The notes beneath the pieces were generated by a model. It saw only the letters and a list, made by a program, of their open reading frames with translations, was not told the DNA's origin and did no database searches. Source: Cryptomeria japonica (lineage: Eukaryota > Streptophyta > Pinopsida > Cupressales > Cupressaceae). Taken from it: a stretch of 64,000 nt of DNA. Below are positions 45,568 through 56,600 of the stretch, in pieces. The position numbers and the translations under genes were made by a program. How positions within the stretch are numbered: position 1 is the stretch's first letter; every line of letters begins with the position of its first letter. The stretch is taken from the NCBI RefSeq assembly GCF_030272615.1, contig NC_081414.1, positions 819,340,396 to 819,404,395 on the forward strand. The letters run 5' to 3'.

Positions 45568-46340
45568 TGTAGACACCTAAAATTTTCATGTCTAATTAAA
45601 TAAATATTTTTATTTATTTAATTATTTAAGCCTAATTATTCTATTAATTAAATAAATCTTTATTTATTTAATTAATTCATTTATCCTCTTCTACCCTTAT
45701 TTCTCATTTAAATAAATACTTTTATTTATTTAAATTATCCTTTTCTTAATTAAATAAATACTTATTTATTTAATTGATCCCACTTCCTCTATTAATTAAT
45801 TGAATCTTTATTTATTTAATTAATTCATTAGCCTTTTCTACCCATGACATGTTATTCATCTCTTAATTCCTACACTACCTACCCTCTCATTATTTTCTTA
45901 TTTCCTCTACCTACCCTCTAATCCTAGCCGACCATTTATCTTTTACACCTCTTAATCTTATCTCTCCATTTCTTATAGTGTCTTCTATATAAGGATATGC
46001 TTCCTTCATTATCAACCCTAATCAACCCTTCAAGCATTCTAGCATTCAAACTTTCATATGCGATCAAGCTATCAACCACATTTTCATTCTTTGTTGAGCT
46101 CTTGTGCACACATAAAATCTGAGAGAAAATATATCAAGCAAGATCAATGGAGATAGGAAGAATGGAGATCCAAACCCTATTGGACATGTGATGGTATAAT
46201 CTTTGTGATTTTATTTGATTTACATTGTCTTAAGTAATCTTCATATGTTATGGTGCATCTTTGTTGTTGATGGGATAGGGTTTTTGTGGTTGAATTTATT
46301 TAGTCTTTTAATATTGTTGTTTCCATTTTTACCATAAACA
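45568..46340 (+). repeat. LTR of element D (Gypsy)
   Basis: 773 bp, TGTAGACACC...CCATAAACA, very AT-rich at its start (TTTATTTATTTAATTATTTA). TATA box CTATATAAGG at 45,985-45,994. It is preceded by a PPT and followed by a PBS-like TTTTGGCCCACCCGGTGGGA, so it serves as 3' LTR for the fragment on the left and as 5' LTR for the gag on the right. Confidence 0.82.
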
Positions 46341-46360
46341 TTTTGGCCCACCCGGTGGGA
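46341..46360 (+). other. PBS-like sequence of element D
   Basis: TTTTGGCCCACCCGGTGGGA follows the LTR end. It is comparable in position and CCCACC core to the site at 26,130 in element B. The cognate tRNA is not identified. Confidence 0.5.
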
Positions 46361-46439
46361 CACTTGTCCTTTTTGCCTTTAACATCTTTTTTGCAGATTT
46401 TATGTTTTTGAAGTTGTAGATCTGACATTTTCTGACAAC

Positions 46440-47370
46440 ATTTCAACATTTCCGCGTCTGCATACTCTGGAATCACATTTTTTATTTTCTGTCACATCTG
46501 TGACCTCTATAATCACGTCTGCATTTGACATTATTTTAATTTTTTTGTAGATTGCAGGGTCATGTCTATGTTTCCGAATCATGTCTATGCATCTTTCAGT
46601 TGCGTCTATGTTCTGGAACCAAAACTATGTTGTCTAGGCACGTCTATGAGGATTTTAGGTGTGTTTGTGATCTTTAACCGTGTCTGTGTTAGGTTTAATT
46701 GCATCTGTGTTTCTTATTTTGCATTTTTGTAGTTTTTAGTAGAGATACAAAGTTTGCCACTGGGAGTTTTTGTGGGGACTGGTGCTTGGCTACCCTGGAG
46801 AAGTGAGTGCCAAGGGTGGAGCTAGTGGGGTCAAGCATCTAAGTATCTGCTTTGAATAGCATAGCCTCAGGGGAAACCCCATGTGGGATCAACAACTATT
46901 GTCCTGGCCAACCATAAGAATTGTGCATGTCTTCTTTTTAACACTCAAACATTCAAGATCAAACATCAAAACATTGTGTCTTTTGTGTCTTCAAGTGTAT
47001 GCAAAAAAATTTTACATCAAACAACACACTTTCTTTTGAGTCATTTTGAGTCTAAAAACTTGCAAACATTGAGTCCTCATCAACATTGTATCCTCTTGTC
47101 ACGAAAAACAGTCAAAAAATAAGGTTTGGTCACAACAGCAACTTTACAAAATTGGAAAAATTGCACTCAGTTTCTAGAAATGCGTCTGTGCAGTGTTTAA
47201 AAATGTTTGTGTTATTTAGCCACGTTTGTGCAAGACAAAAATGCATATGTGTTATCACAAGCAAAACTGCATTTACAAAATCTCATAAATGCGTCTGTTC
47301 AGTGTTCAAAAATGTTTGTGTCAGAAAACCACATCTGTGAAGCATACAGGCACGTCTGTGTTCAGAATTG
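46440..47370 (+). repeat. Degenerate ~20-bp repeats in element D leader, motif GCGTCTGTG
   Basis: Two blocks, 46,440-46,720 and 47,168-47,370. Variants such as GCGTCTGCA, CACGTCTGC, CATGTCTATG, GCGTCTATG, GTGTTTGTG, GCATCTGTG, CACGTTTGTG and CACATCTGTG recur with spacing near 19-22 bp or twice that. Between the blocks lies a non-repetitive leader segment. This parallels the leader repeats of element B, with a different motif. Confidence 0.7.
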
Positions 47371-47852
47371 AAAAAAACTTATAGTCCGGCAAATAAGAAC
47401 AATCAGTTTCAGCATTCTTGATCTTCCTAGGTTATTGATCCAGGTTTTCATCTAGAATTCATCCTATTTATAGGTCTCACAAAGTCCATCATTGCTTTAC
47501 ACCTTGCATTACATTCACATTTGTCTAAACTTGAGTCAAAAGGTCACTTGCTTGTCCTCATCTTACTTTGTCAACACACTACATACAACAACATTTTGCT
47601 AAGTGGTCCCTCATCAAGGTCTATCACCTTTGGGTCTCATTTGGTCTTACTAAGAGTCAAGGTCAACTTACCTCATCAAGAGAAACTATCATCTCTTTGG
47701 AAGCCACACTTACTCTACTACATACATACTTGGTCTTACATTTTGGACATTGCAAGTACACCTCAGATTCATTTACATTCCATCCAACTCTTGGTATTCC
47801 ATACTCTTTCCATTTTCATCTAGTCTCACACATCTTGGTCAAGACCTAGTTC

Positions 47853-50800
47853 ATGGTTGAAACCCATTCCCAAAAATCTAGGAGAGAAGCTAAAGAGGCT
47901 CAAGAGTTCGTAAACATGAGTGCCTATGAGTATGATAATGATATCTTCTTCAAATCTGATCATACCACATTACTTGACATGGACACTTATAGAAACACTC
48001 AAAATATTAAGAACATGGATAACACAAACAACAATGATACACACAATGACAATACAGACAACTTTTCTGTACATTCAGCAGAAGTGGAAGACTCCATTAT
48101 GGATCCCCATTTTAATAAATTGGTTGAGGAAATCATGAAAAGAGATAGACAATATTTCTTACAAGTGATGGCACAAAGTGGAACTAAAATACCTCATGAT
48201 TTTGACATGTCTGAAATAATGGAAAATCAACCTATGCAAGAAGCTCAACTCAACATGGATCAAAGGAGACCTAATACTGGAGGTACTAGAGGACCATGTT
48301 TCATGCTTGAGTCTCCATCATCTTTGTTTCAAAAAATTGAGGTCCAAAATACACACGGTCAAGCTTATGATACTCATGAAAGAGCATCCCATGAACAACT
48401 CCATCTATGCAAACCATTATGGAAGTCTTATGCAGATAACTATACTCAATTGCATACCAATGCTAAGGACCAACCTCAAAAGAAATTGGATATCCAAAGG
48501 CATGTTCAAAATTTGGACACAAGGAAACCCCACATCAAATTTGGGGGCAACACAATAGAACAAACTCATGACATACCTATAGAATATGATATACATGGAC
48601 AAAGCAGATATTCCATTCCTCATTATGAATCTATACCAGGTGGTTCCTATATGCAGCATCATTATAGACCTCCTCCATATGAACATGTGTATGATCAATA
48701 CCATCCATACATGCAGTATGATCCCCCTCCACCCAGCAGCTCAGGCATGGGATATGGTCCAAGAAGTTGGTCTCCACCTAAGAACAATTTGGAACAGAAA
48801 ATTAAGGACTTACAAAAGAAAATGGAGGACATAAATAATCTGAAGCTAGCTTACACAATGAGAGACATATGTCCCTATCCATTTGACAAAAGCATTCCAA
48901 TGCCTCATTTTCCTACACATTTCATGACACCTCAGTTTGATAAGTATAGAGGCAAAGGAGACCCTAAGGCACATATAAGATAGTTTTTCATAGCTTGCAT
49001 TGACGTAGCATCAGAAGAAACATACTTGATGAGACTGTTCCCACAAAGCGTAGGTGATCAAGCTATGGAATGGTTCTCCCAACTTCCACCCAGAATTAGG
49101 TCTTGGGGTGATTTAGCGAAAGCTTTCATACAACATAGAGACAAACATATCAGTCACCACTTTCTGAAACACCAAGCAAAAGTATGGGGAGTCATTTTCA
49201 TCATTCTTACAAAGATGGAGGAATTTAGCCAGTAGGTACTCTTGTGAAATTCCACAAAAACAAATGGTAGAGATGTTCACACAGAATGTCCATAGAGAAA
49301 TTGGTTATGCTCTAAGGAAATCTTGCTTGTCCACTTTCAAGAATGTCATTGAGAAAGGCTTAGCAATAGAGAAGGTATTAATCAAACAAGGAGTAATTAA
49401 GATATTCAAAGAAAACAAAGAGGACTTTAAAGGAAAAGACAAGCCAAGATTTTGGAACAAAAACAAGAACACAGTAAATGATGGCATTGTTGATGCTAAC
49501 ACAGTGAGACCCAAAATCATTCTTTCTGGATCAAGTTATATAAACAACCAAGTGAATACTCAAACAACTACTGAACCACAAAGGAAATACACCCCATTGG
49601 GAGAACCACTTGAATCAGCTTTCAAGAAGCTAGTGGAAAACAAGATAATAACAATTCCTGACAATCCTCCATATGAACCAAAGGTCAAACCAAATTTGTG
49701 GAATGATGATGAGTACTATGAGAATCACAAGAGAAAGGGACACAAAATAGAAAATTGTCATCGCTTCAAGAACATCATACAAGATCTTATTGATAGAGGT
49801 GACATTGAGATCGAAGGACATTCATCCAATCAAGAACATGAGATGTTTAAGGAACCATTCCCAAAACATGACAAGGGAAAAGCCAAAGCCATGGATGAGC
49901 AAACCAACTATACCAGAGCATCCTATAGCTATGATTCAACTGTTAATCACATTTTGATGGACAATTATGTCTCTACCATTATCATAAAGGAGAAAATGCC
50001 TGAAAATTATGCCCAAAGACCTAAATTTGTCCTAAAAGGCATTGGACCTTCTTCTAAATCTACCTTCGAATGTAATGTCACAACTCATCGAGGTAAGGTC
50101 ACTTTGTAGGTTTCTCTAGCTAAAACCACCACTTCCTCATCAACCAAACCTGAGTACAACCTAGTAGAACAGTTAAGGAGGACGTCCGTGCTTATCTCCA
50201 TTCTTGAGCTTTTACGCACATCCCCTACACATAAAGCCATTCTTGACAAAAATTTGAGAGACACTACTGTCCCCACTGATCTGAACGTGGACCAATTTCA
50301 AGCCATGGTGGGATACCTTTTTGTTCCACATTCTCTTACATTCATAGAAGTTAACGATGCCTCCGTGAGCCAACCACATAATTCACCTTTACACATTGAA
50401 GCCTTCCTACATAAACATCGAATAAAATGAGTCATGATAGATGGAGGAGCTGGTCTCAATATATGTAATTTTAACATAATAATACAATTGGGATATTCAG
50501 ATAAAGTTGTGAATGCTACAAACAAAATTACCATCAAGGCATATGATGATGAAGAGCATTCATCCAAAGGCACAATCGCCTTGCCTCTTAGGGTTGGGCC
50601 AATTACAAAGGATGTGGTTTGTCAAGTCCTAGACCTGGATCTCACATACAACATATTGCTAGGATGTCCATGGATTCATGAGATGAGAGTAGTCCCATCT
50701 ACATACCATCAATACATTAAGTTTCCTCATAATGGAGTTGAAGTAACAATTAATGGTGAACCTAATCCATTTATATACTGCAATAATTTGAGGCCACAAG

Positions 50801-51392
50801 CTGAGACAATCATTCCAATTAATAGAGAAGCTATCCCATCTTCTGCATATATTGACCCTGAATCATTAAAACCTTCAACGTCAAAGCAAGGTGAGTTTAA
50901 AGGGAAATAGTAGGACAAAGGCATGGGTGAATACACTTTAAATCAAACCATGTGCTTATGGCAAGATATGAGCTCACCAAAAGAATATGGACGACCACAT
51001 CCTTCTAAATAGGTATCTATCATTACACTAAAATGGGATCCTACTATATTCCAAAAGTGGGGAGAAATGGAAGAAGAAGACCTATACAAAATGCTTTACA
51101 AAGACCCTAAAGATGGTACACAATATCACATCAAGATACCATGTGAAAAATATGGCAAAGGATTCAAGATCCTACAAAAGTTTGTGTATGATGGTAAAAG
51201 TCCTCTTGGCTTAGGAAAAGAAGGTATCACTCAACCTTTGCAACCAGAATTGACATTTAAAAATCAGCTCTCAAAAGGGCTTGGTTTCATCTCATCCAGG
51301 GTAAACACTCACAAATCAGAAGAAGCATTACAAATCATGATTTCCAATGATCAACAAGAGAGAAACTATTCCACCGACTACAATGGATGGGA
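47853..51392 (+). pseudogene. Element D: gag, aspartic protease and G-patch region (Ty3/Gypsy), truncated
   Basis: ATG 47853 starts MVETHSQKSRREAKEAQEF. The N-terminus is polar, with Tyr/His/Pro-rich text near residues 250-310. The capsid core (QAMEWFSQLPPRIRSWGDLA, near 49,060) follows a TAG at 48981. One frameshift lies near 49,185, after which a single frame runs to the end. FNKNKNTV-type linker and HKRKGHKIENCHRFKN mark the gag end. The protease has IDGGAGLNICN (50,437) and YNILLGCPWIHEMRVVPSTY. A G-patch, GFKILQKFVYDGKSPLGLGK, lies near 51,150, as in many plant Gypsy elements. Stops at 50107, 50908 and 51010 (TAG) fit Gln, and 50428 (TGA) fits Arg. RT and later domains are absent because element C begins at 51,393; they may resume beyond the window. 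Homologous to element E. Confidence 0.87.
51388..51392. other. Predicted left target site duplication of element C
   Basis: The five bases before the LTR are TGGGA. The matching copy should follow the 3' LTR, which lies outside the window, so this is a prediction only. Confidence 0.4.
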
Positions 51393-52161
51393 TGTTGGAA
51401 AATGCACACTCTAATGAGAAATTGTAGGTGATTGAAGGTATTGTCATTGATGGCAACCTTACAATCATATGGCACCAACACTGGTAGACTCTACACCGAC
51501 ATATGTTCACCAACACCGAAAAGATTGATTACCGGCACCTTGGCCGACAGGATTTTATTTATTGCAAAATGTAATTAATTGTAATATCTTTCTGTAAGCC
51601 ACCAAAGCAAGTTCTAATATGAGTCATATAAGTATGAGTTCATGTAAATCATTTTTAGATGTGGATATGGTTAGATTATTGATGCGAATATTAAGGCAGA
51701 GTTTGATATAAGGTTTTGGAAGTTGCAGAGCTTAAACCAGTACTGGATCTAGCATAGCAGATGCCCTTTTTTAGCAGTACATGACATTGGATTTTCATAA
51801 TCCACTTTTGTAAGTTAGTGAGACTTCTCCTTTTTATATGTAAGTAGTGAGCTTTAGGCAGTTGGCCTTCCTGCATGTGCAAGCCCCTATTGTAACAATA
51901 ATATTCTCTTATTGGTCAGTAAGCGAATATTGTGGGTCACAAATCCCACCGAGGTTTTTCCCATGCCAAGTTTCCTCATTAAAAATATTGTGTTTGGTGT
52001 GCTTTTCATGTTGTTCTTATTGTCCTTATTTACTGCATTAATTTTGGTTTACCGATACATAGGTTTGGAATGCTTTTCATTTAATAAATTAAGAAAATCC
52101 ATTAACCGGCAAGATACTGATCCACCCCCCCCCCCTCTCAGTATCTTTGGGAATCCTAACA
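51393..52161 (+). repeat. 5' LTR of element C
   Basis: 769 bp, TGTTGGAAAATGCACAC...TAACA. It is clearly homologous to the element A LTRs along its length but noticeably more diverged from them than they are from each other. It retains the TCATTGATGGCAAC block and the long C-run before the end. Confidence 0.92.
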
Positions 52162-52179
52162 ATTGGTATCAGAGCTTGG
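52162..52179 (+). other. Primer binding site of element C
   Basis: ATTGGTATCAGAGCTTGG is identical to the site in element A and complementary to initiator tRNA-Met. Confidence 0.93.
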
Positions 52180-52232
52180 TCCTCTATTTTTAAAAGCCTA
52201 ATAGCTTGAGGAAGATTCTGACACAGGTAGAG

Positions 52233-53305
52233 ATGGAAAACTTGAGGAAGCAACTAGAAACATCTCTTGCAGATTATGATGCAGAAAATGTGAAGAATAT
52301 CAAACTTGAAGATGATCTGAAGGTTGCACAGGAAATCATTCAAGGACTTCAGAAGAATCTCACTATTGCTAGAAACAAAAGAAGAGAACTTTCTGAGAAG
52401 ATGCAGAGTGATGATGATGAGAAAGAAACTCTTAATGATATAGTGAACAAGCTAAGACAAGAAAACAATACAATGAAGAATGAGATGCAAGATATGACCA
52501 TGAGATTTTGTAAAGATATTGAAGATAGAAAGAAGAATGAAGATGACTTGGTTAGAAGACTCAATGATGCTAGAAATGAAAACACAAGACTCAGTCATGA
52601 AAATGATATGTTGAAAATAGATTTGATGCATACACAAAATGACAAAATTGAACTCATGAGATAGAAAGATTTCTTGGTAAATGAGTTGGCTACTGCAAAT
52701 CAACACAAGGAGAAATTCTAGAAAAGTTCAGAGGACTTGATAACATGTTGAAGAATCAGAAACCTAATGGAGATACAAATGGCCTTGGCTTTGAAGTTGG
52801 TGAAAGCTCTGGTATTGCAAACAATCATGATCACAACAAACTGATAAGACAACCTAATGCTTACAAATTTAATGGGAAATGCTTTAACTGTAACAAGTAT
52901 GGTCATAGAGAAAATCAGTGCAGATCTAGAAATTATCAAAACACTAATACACCCACCAGTCAATGTTCAAAATGCAACAAAGTTGGTCATAATTTAGAAA
53001 ATTGCAGAATGAATGTAAGATGTTATATTTGTGGAAGATTTGGACATCTATCTAATCAATGCAGAACACATACCTGCATAGGATATGGAAAAGCTATTCA
53101 AAAAAACAATGTGACTTGTTATGCTTGTAAAAATATTGGACATATTGCAAAATTCTGTAGAAGTAAGACATCATCGGAAAATAACAAAGGACCCAACTTG
53201 AAAGGTAAAGAAAAGGTTGAAGAGGTAAAGCAAGAATTTTCAAAACAATGGATTAGAAAGTCTGACATGAATGTTAGTGAAGCTATTCCTTCACCAGTCA
53301 AATAG
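52233..53305 (+). pseudogene. Element C ORF1: coiled-coil and four zinc-knuckle protein (broken)
   Basis: ATG 52233 (MENLRKQLETSLADYDAENV) starts a heptad-rich region of about 140 residues that is open where element A has stops. TAG at 52662 and about 52,720, and a one-base deletion near 52,729, break it before the knuckle region (52,745 onward). All four knuckles keep their Cys and His residues: CFNCNKYGHRENQC, CSKCNKVGHNLENC, CYICGRFGHLSNQC, CYACKNIGHIAKFC. The TAG at 53303 stands at a Gln codon of element A, so the frame once ran about 15 residues further. The better preserved knuckles make this the reference copy for the family's nucleic-acid-binding region. Confidence 0.85.
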
Positions 53306-53647
53306 AGTATCACTCCACCGACAGGAGATTCTTCATCTAACTCAAGGAAAATCCTTTGGGGGTATGGAAACTAATTGAAAACATGCTAATTAACCCTCGA
53401 TTGATGGTGAGAAGTTGGATTACTTCTTTACCAACAGATGAGTTAAGTTTTGACTTAAGCGATAGGCATTAAATGTGTTAGTTGAAGGCAATTACACTAT
53501 AAAGCAAGTGTTTTGGTTCTTTTTCCATTCACCGAGCATTCAAATCTCCAGAGAGCGCGAAAATCCCGAGCGAAGATGTCCATAGCAAAAAGTGAAGCAA
53601 ATCATCCAAGCAAATCATCCTAAAGGCATATTAAGGTATTTATAACA
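53306..53647 (+). other. Spacer between ORF1 and ORF2 of element C
   Basis: Homologous to 5,354-5,659 of element A, for example TTCACCGAGCATTCAAA in both. No frame is conserved between the copies here, supporting two separate ORFs rather than one polyprotein. Confidence 0.55.
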
Positions 53648-54030
53648 ATGGCTTCTTCCTCTACACCTGAATTTTTTGCAAACCTTATTGTGATTGAAGT
53701 TATTAAGCACCCTAGACCCATGTTCAAACTTATTCCCAAAATTGCAAAGAAAGACGATACCCTAGGAGCATTCTCAAAAATACCTAAGGGAGTAGTTTAT
53801 GCTGAGGATCCTAGAATGTATATACATTGTCATATTGAGGAACTAGGAGCTGAAGAAATAATGAACATATATAGGACTATAATTTGTGATGAACATGTAA
53901 ATGTTAAACCGAAACACAAGATTGTGGAAACCCTAGGTTTTGTGGACATTCTTAGTATCCCTGATTTTCCTAAGAATGTGATAAGAATTGTCTTAAGCAA
54001 AGTACATAGTGAGTTCTTTTGGTTGGAATC
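53648..54030 (+). pseudogene. Element C ORF2, 5' part, interrupted by foreign DNA
   Basis: ATG 53648 opens MASSSTPEFFANLIVIEVIK, collinear with element A ORF2. The frame is fully open and ends its homology at codon 128, after SEFFWLES. There the sequence switches to unrelated DNA; the apparent extension to a stop at 54,080 is encoded by the insert. The last 23 bp (54,008-54,030) are repeated exactly at 63,665-63,687, where the ORF resumes. Confidence 0.88.
54008..54030. repeat. 23-bp duplication at insert junction (left copy)
   Basis: AGTGAGTTCTTTTGGTTGG plus the next four bases is repeated without mismatch at 63,665-63,687. The bases just outside differ (T versus A before, A versus C after). 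Both copies read in the ORF2 frame. Confidence 0.95.
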
Positions 54031-55020
54031 AGATGTTCGTGATAGAGATTATGAGTTTGATGATCGAGAGCTAGCCCGGTAGGGGGAAGGGGTTTTTTTT
54101 GCTTGATAAACCCAGAATAATGTCGGGTCTTAGCTGTAAGTGTGATTGGGGTTTGCATAATTTTTGAAGTTGTTGTCCAATGGTTCACGAGGGTAGAAAA
54201 GTTTGAAACCCCGGGTATTCTAGCAGGCTAATTAATTAGGGTGGGTGGGAACAATCTTTATAATAGCAGTCAAAAGTTAGATCTGGGGGTTCATCCCTCG
54301 AGTGAAGATGAGAGAGTCTCTGCCTCCGCGGGACTCAGGATCTGGGGGATGCGCAACCAACTGTGGTAGGCGGGCGGGAACAAAGAATGGGAATAGGATC
54401 TGCTACTGCTTATAGGTATGCGACTGAGGAATCTGGAGCGAGATATGGATATGAAACTAAATCTCAAACCCGCATCTCGGCACATGGATAATCTGCTAGT
54501 AGACCAGGTCGAGGTTCCCCAGTCAAGTCGCCGAAGCTGGTGGATCGATGGGACTGGAGATGTAACTGAGTCAACTGAATCAACGGGATCTGGGCCCCTA
54601 CGGCGGGGTGGGGGGAGGATAAATTGCTTATGGGTCTCGATCCCGAATAGACTTTGGATCCACTCGGTCAATTTCCTGCCTCTACTGTAGGCGGTTTCGG
54701 GCCTTCCACTGCCCCTATTATAGGGTTCTACCTTTGTATTTGCTGCCATCCGCACCTATGCTTCCGCAACTGATGGTAGATCCACTGACTCTACCAATGA
54801 ACCCTCTAGATGCCTTTGCCCTAGCATCTTTCACCATAGCCTCTGCCCCAACCGAAGCCTCTGCTTACTCTGTCACCTATGCTACTTACTATGCAGCTGC
54901 GGGTGAATCTGCTCGCTATGAATCTATAACTAGAGGGTGTAAAACGGAGACATAAACAACTGGATCCCTAGGCCCCCCACCCACCCCAATCATATATCCT
55001 CCCACCAAACTATCATATAA

Positions 55021-55055
55021 ACAAATATAATCTGACCACCCTAACTAGCAAAGGA
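55021..55055. repeat. Inverted repeat, copy 1
   Basis: TCTGACCACCCTAACTAGCA and flanking bases match the reverse complement of 58,175-58,210 with one indel and one mismatch over about 35 bp. The two copies bound about 3.1 kb. Confidence 0.85.
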
Positions 55056-56509
55056 GGGCGATTTCAATACTATATAAGGCATGGAGAGAGAGGACCAAGT
55101 TTTTTCGAGCATAACATTCTGAGCCGATCTTAACCTAGCTAAGCCCGATGACGAAGCCTGACGACGAGACCTGATGAGCCGAGCCAAGCCCAAACCCATC
55201 TGGACCAAGTCTAGCCCCATTCGAACCAAGCCAAGCCCCATTACCATCGAGAATGAATGCCAGGCGCACTGTCGGAGCCAATAACTCAGGCCCGATCCAG
55301 GACCAAAGGCCTCCCAAAACCACAAGCTGAAGCCTGACTGGACCCTGAAACGAAGGAAGCCTACAAACTAATTACACCAAGGACTAACACACTAGACACA
55401 CTTCCAAGACCTACATGAGTCAGTCCCGTACCAACAACCTATACCCCAAGATCGAAAACGCTGTCACAGGCCCTTTTAATACCGATATCAGTCCAGAAGT
55501 ATCACACGAGGCTAAGCCAATCACTAGAGAAGAGAAACCAAAATAGGATATGTGTAAGGAAGGGGGAGGAGCCACTATGGAGGAGGGAAAGAAAAGGGCA
55601 ATAAACTATTAAGCAGGGCGGGAAAATTGAAATGGACCTTTCTTCTTGCTTTCTGTCTAAGCTTCCCGACCAGTTTCTATGCCAGTGTCACTACTAGGTA
55701 AACAACAAAGTAAACTAGCTATGTTGCCACCTTAACTGTTGGCTCCACTGATGAGTAAATGAGGTCATCTACCTCCGATGCCTTTGCTGCTTCTAGTCTA
55801 AGCTTCTCCCTCTAGGTGGAATCCCTGTTCTGGCATTTACTAGGTGTTAAAAGCCTGTTTATGTGCCGGAGATTTCTTATTCATTGTATTAATCGTTCAA
55901 TGGAACCAAGGAGGAGAAGTGAACGATCCACTAGCGGGGATATACCGAGTGATGAATTACGGTACTAGCACAGCAAATATTAAAGTCTTCTTATTTCCTA
56001 TTTTTGAGTAATAGCCTGTCTCTGTTCCCGGCCAGTCCTACTCAATCTCGATCCACCGATGGTAGCGCCTCTGCAGGTTATGGATCCAGATACGAGCTAG
56101 AGGGTTACTTTCAAAAGAAGGGGTGCCAGGATCGATGCTCCTGCTTGCTCCGCCATTGCATTGCTCTCTTTGCTATAGGTGCTGCTTTTGTTTAGTCAAC
56201 TAGGTTTTCAACGTGCCTCTGCTTATGTCTTTGAAACGACCTCTGCTTATGCCAGGTAAACTTCAACTTCAACTCCTTTTTTTCCACTGATGCTAGCTCT
56301 GGAATAGCCTTTGTGCTTGCTGGTCATGGATATGTATCTAAATATCGAACCATTGGCTCTTAGGGTATCAATCTCGATTAACGAGATCTGACTCTGCCTT
56401 CGCTCTACCAAGTTCTGGTACCGGGAGTGAAACTGCTCGATCGTAGTGCTCTACACCTGAAGGACCGGGGACTCTATATGGAATAGGAAGGGATGCTTCG
56501 GACTCTATA

Positions 56510-56600
56510 ATTGGAATGGAATGAACCAGCTACTCTATATAAGGCCACCTTTTATTACTGAATTGACCACATTGGAATGGGGAATGAACCAGCTACTCTT
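56510..56600. repeat. Direct repeat of ~27 bp in the insert
   Basis: AATGAACCAGCTACTCT preceded by ATTGGAATGG occurs at about 56,510 and 56,571, with a 2-bp insertion in the second copy. A shorter pair, TATAGTAAGTCCGT, lies at about 56,917 and 56,978. Confidence 0.75.

Noticed and set aside
54291-54955. Frames of 73-154 codons on both strands at the left of the foreign segment
   Set aside because: Overlapping frames on opposite strands in GC-richer repetitive DNA; no similarity to mitochondrial or nuclear proteins that I can recognise.
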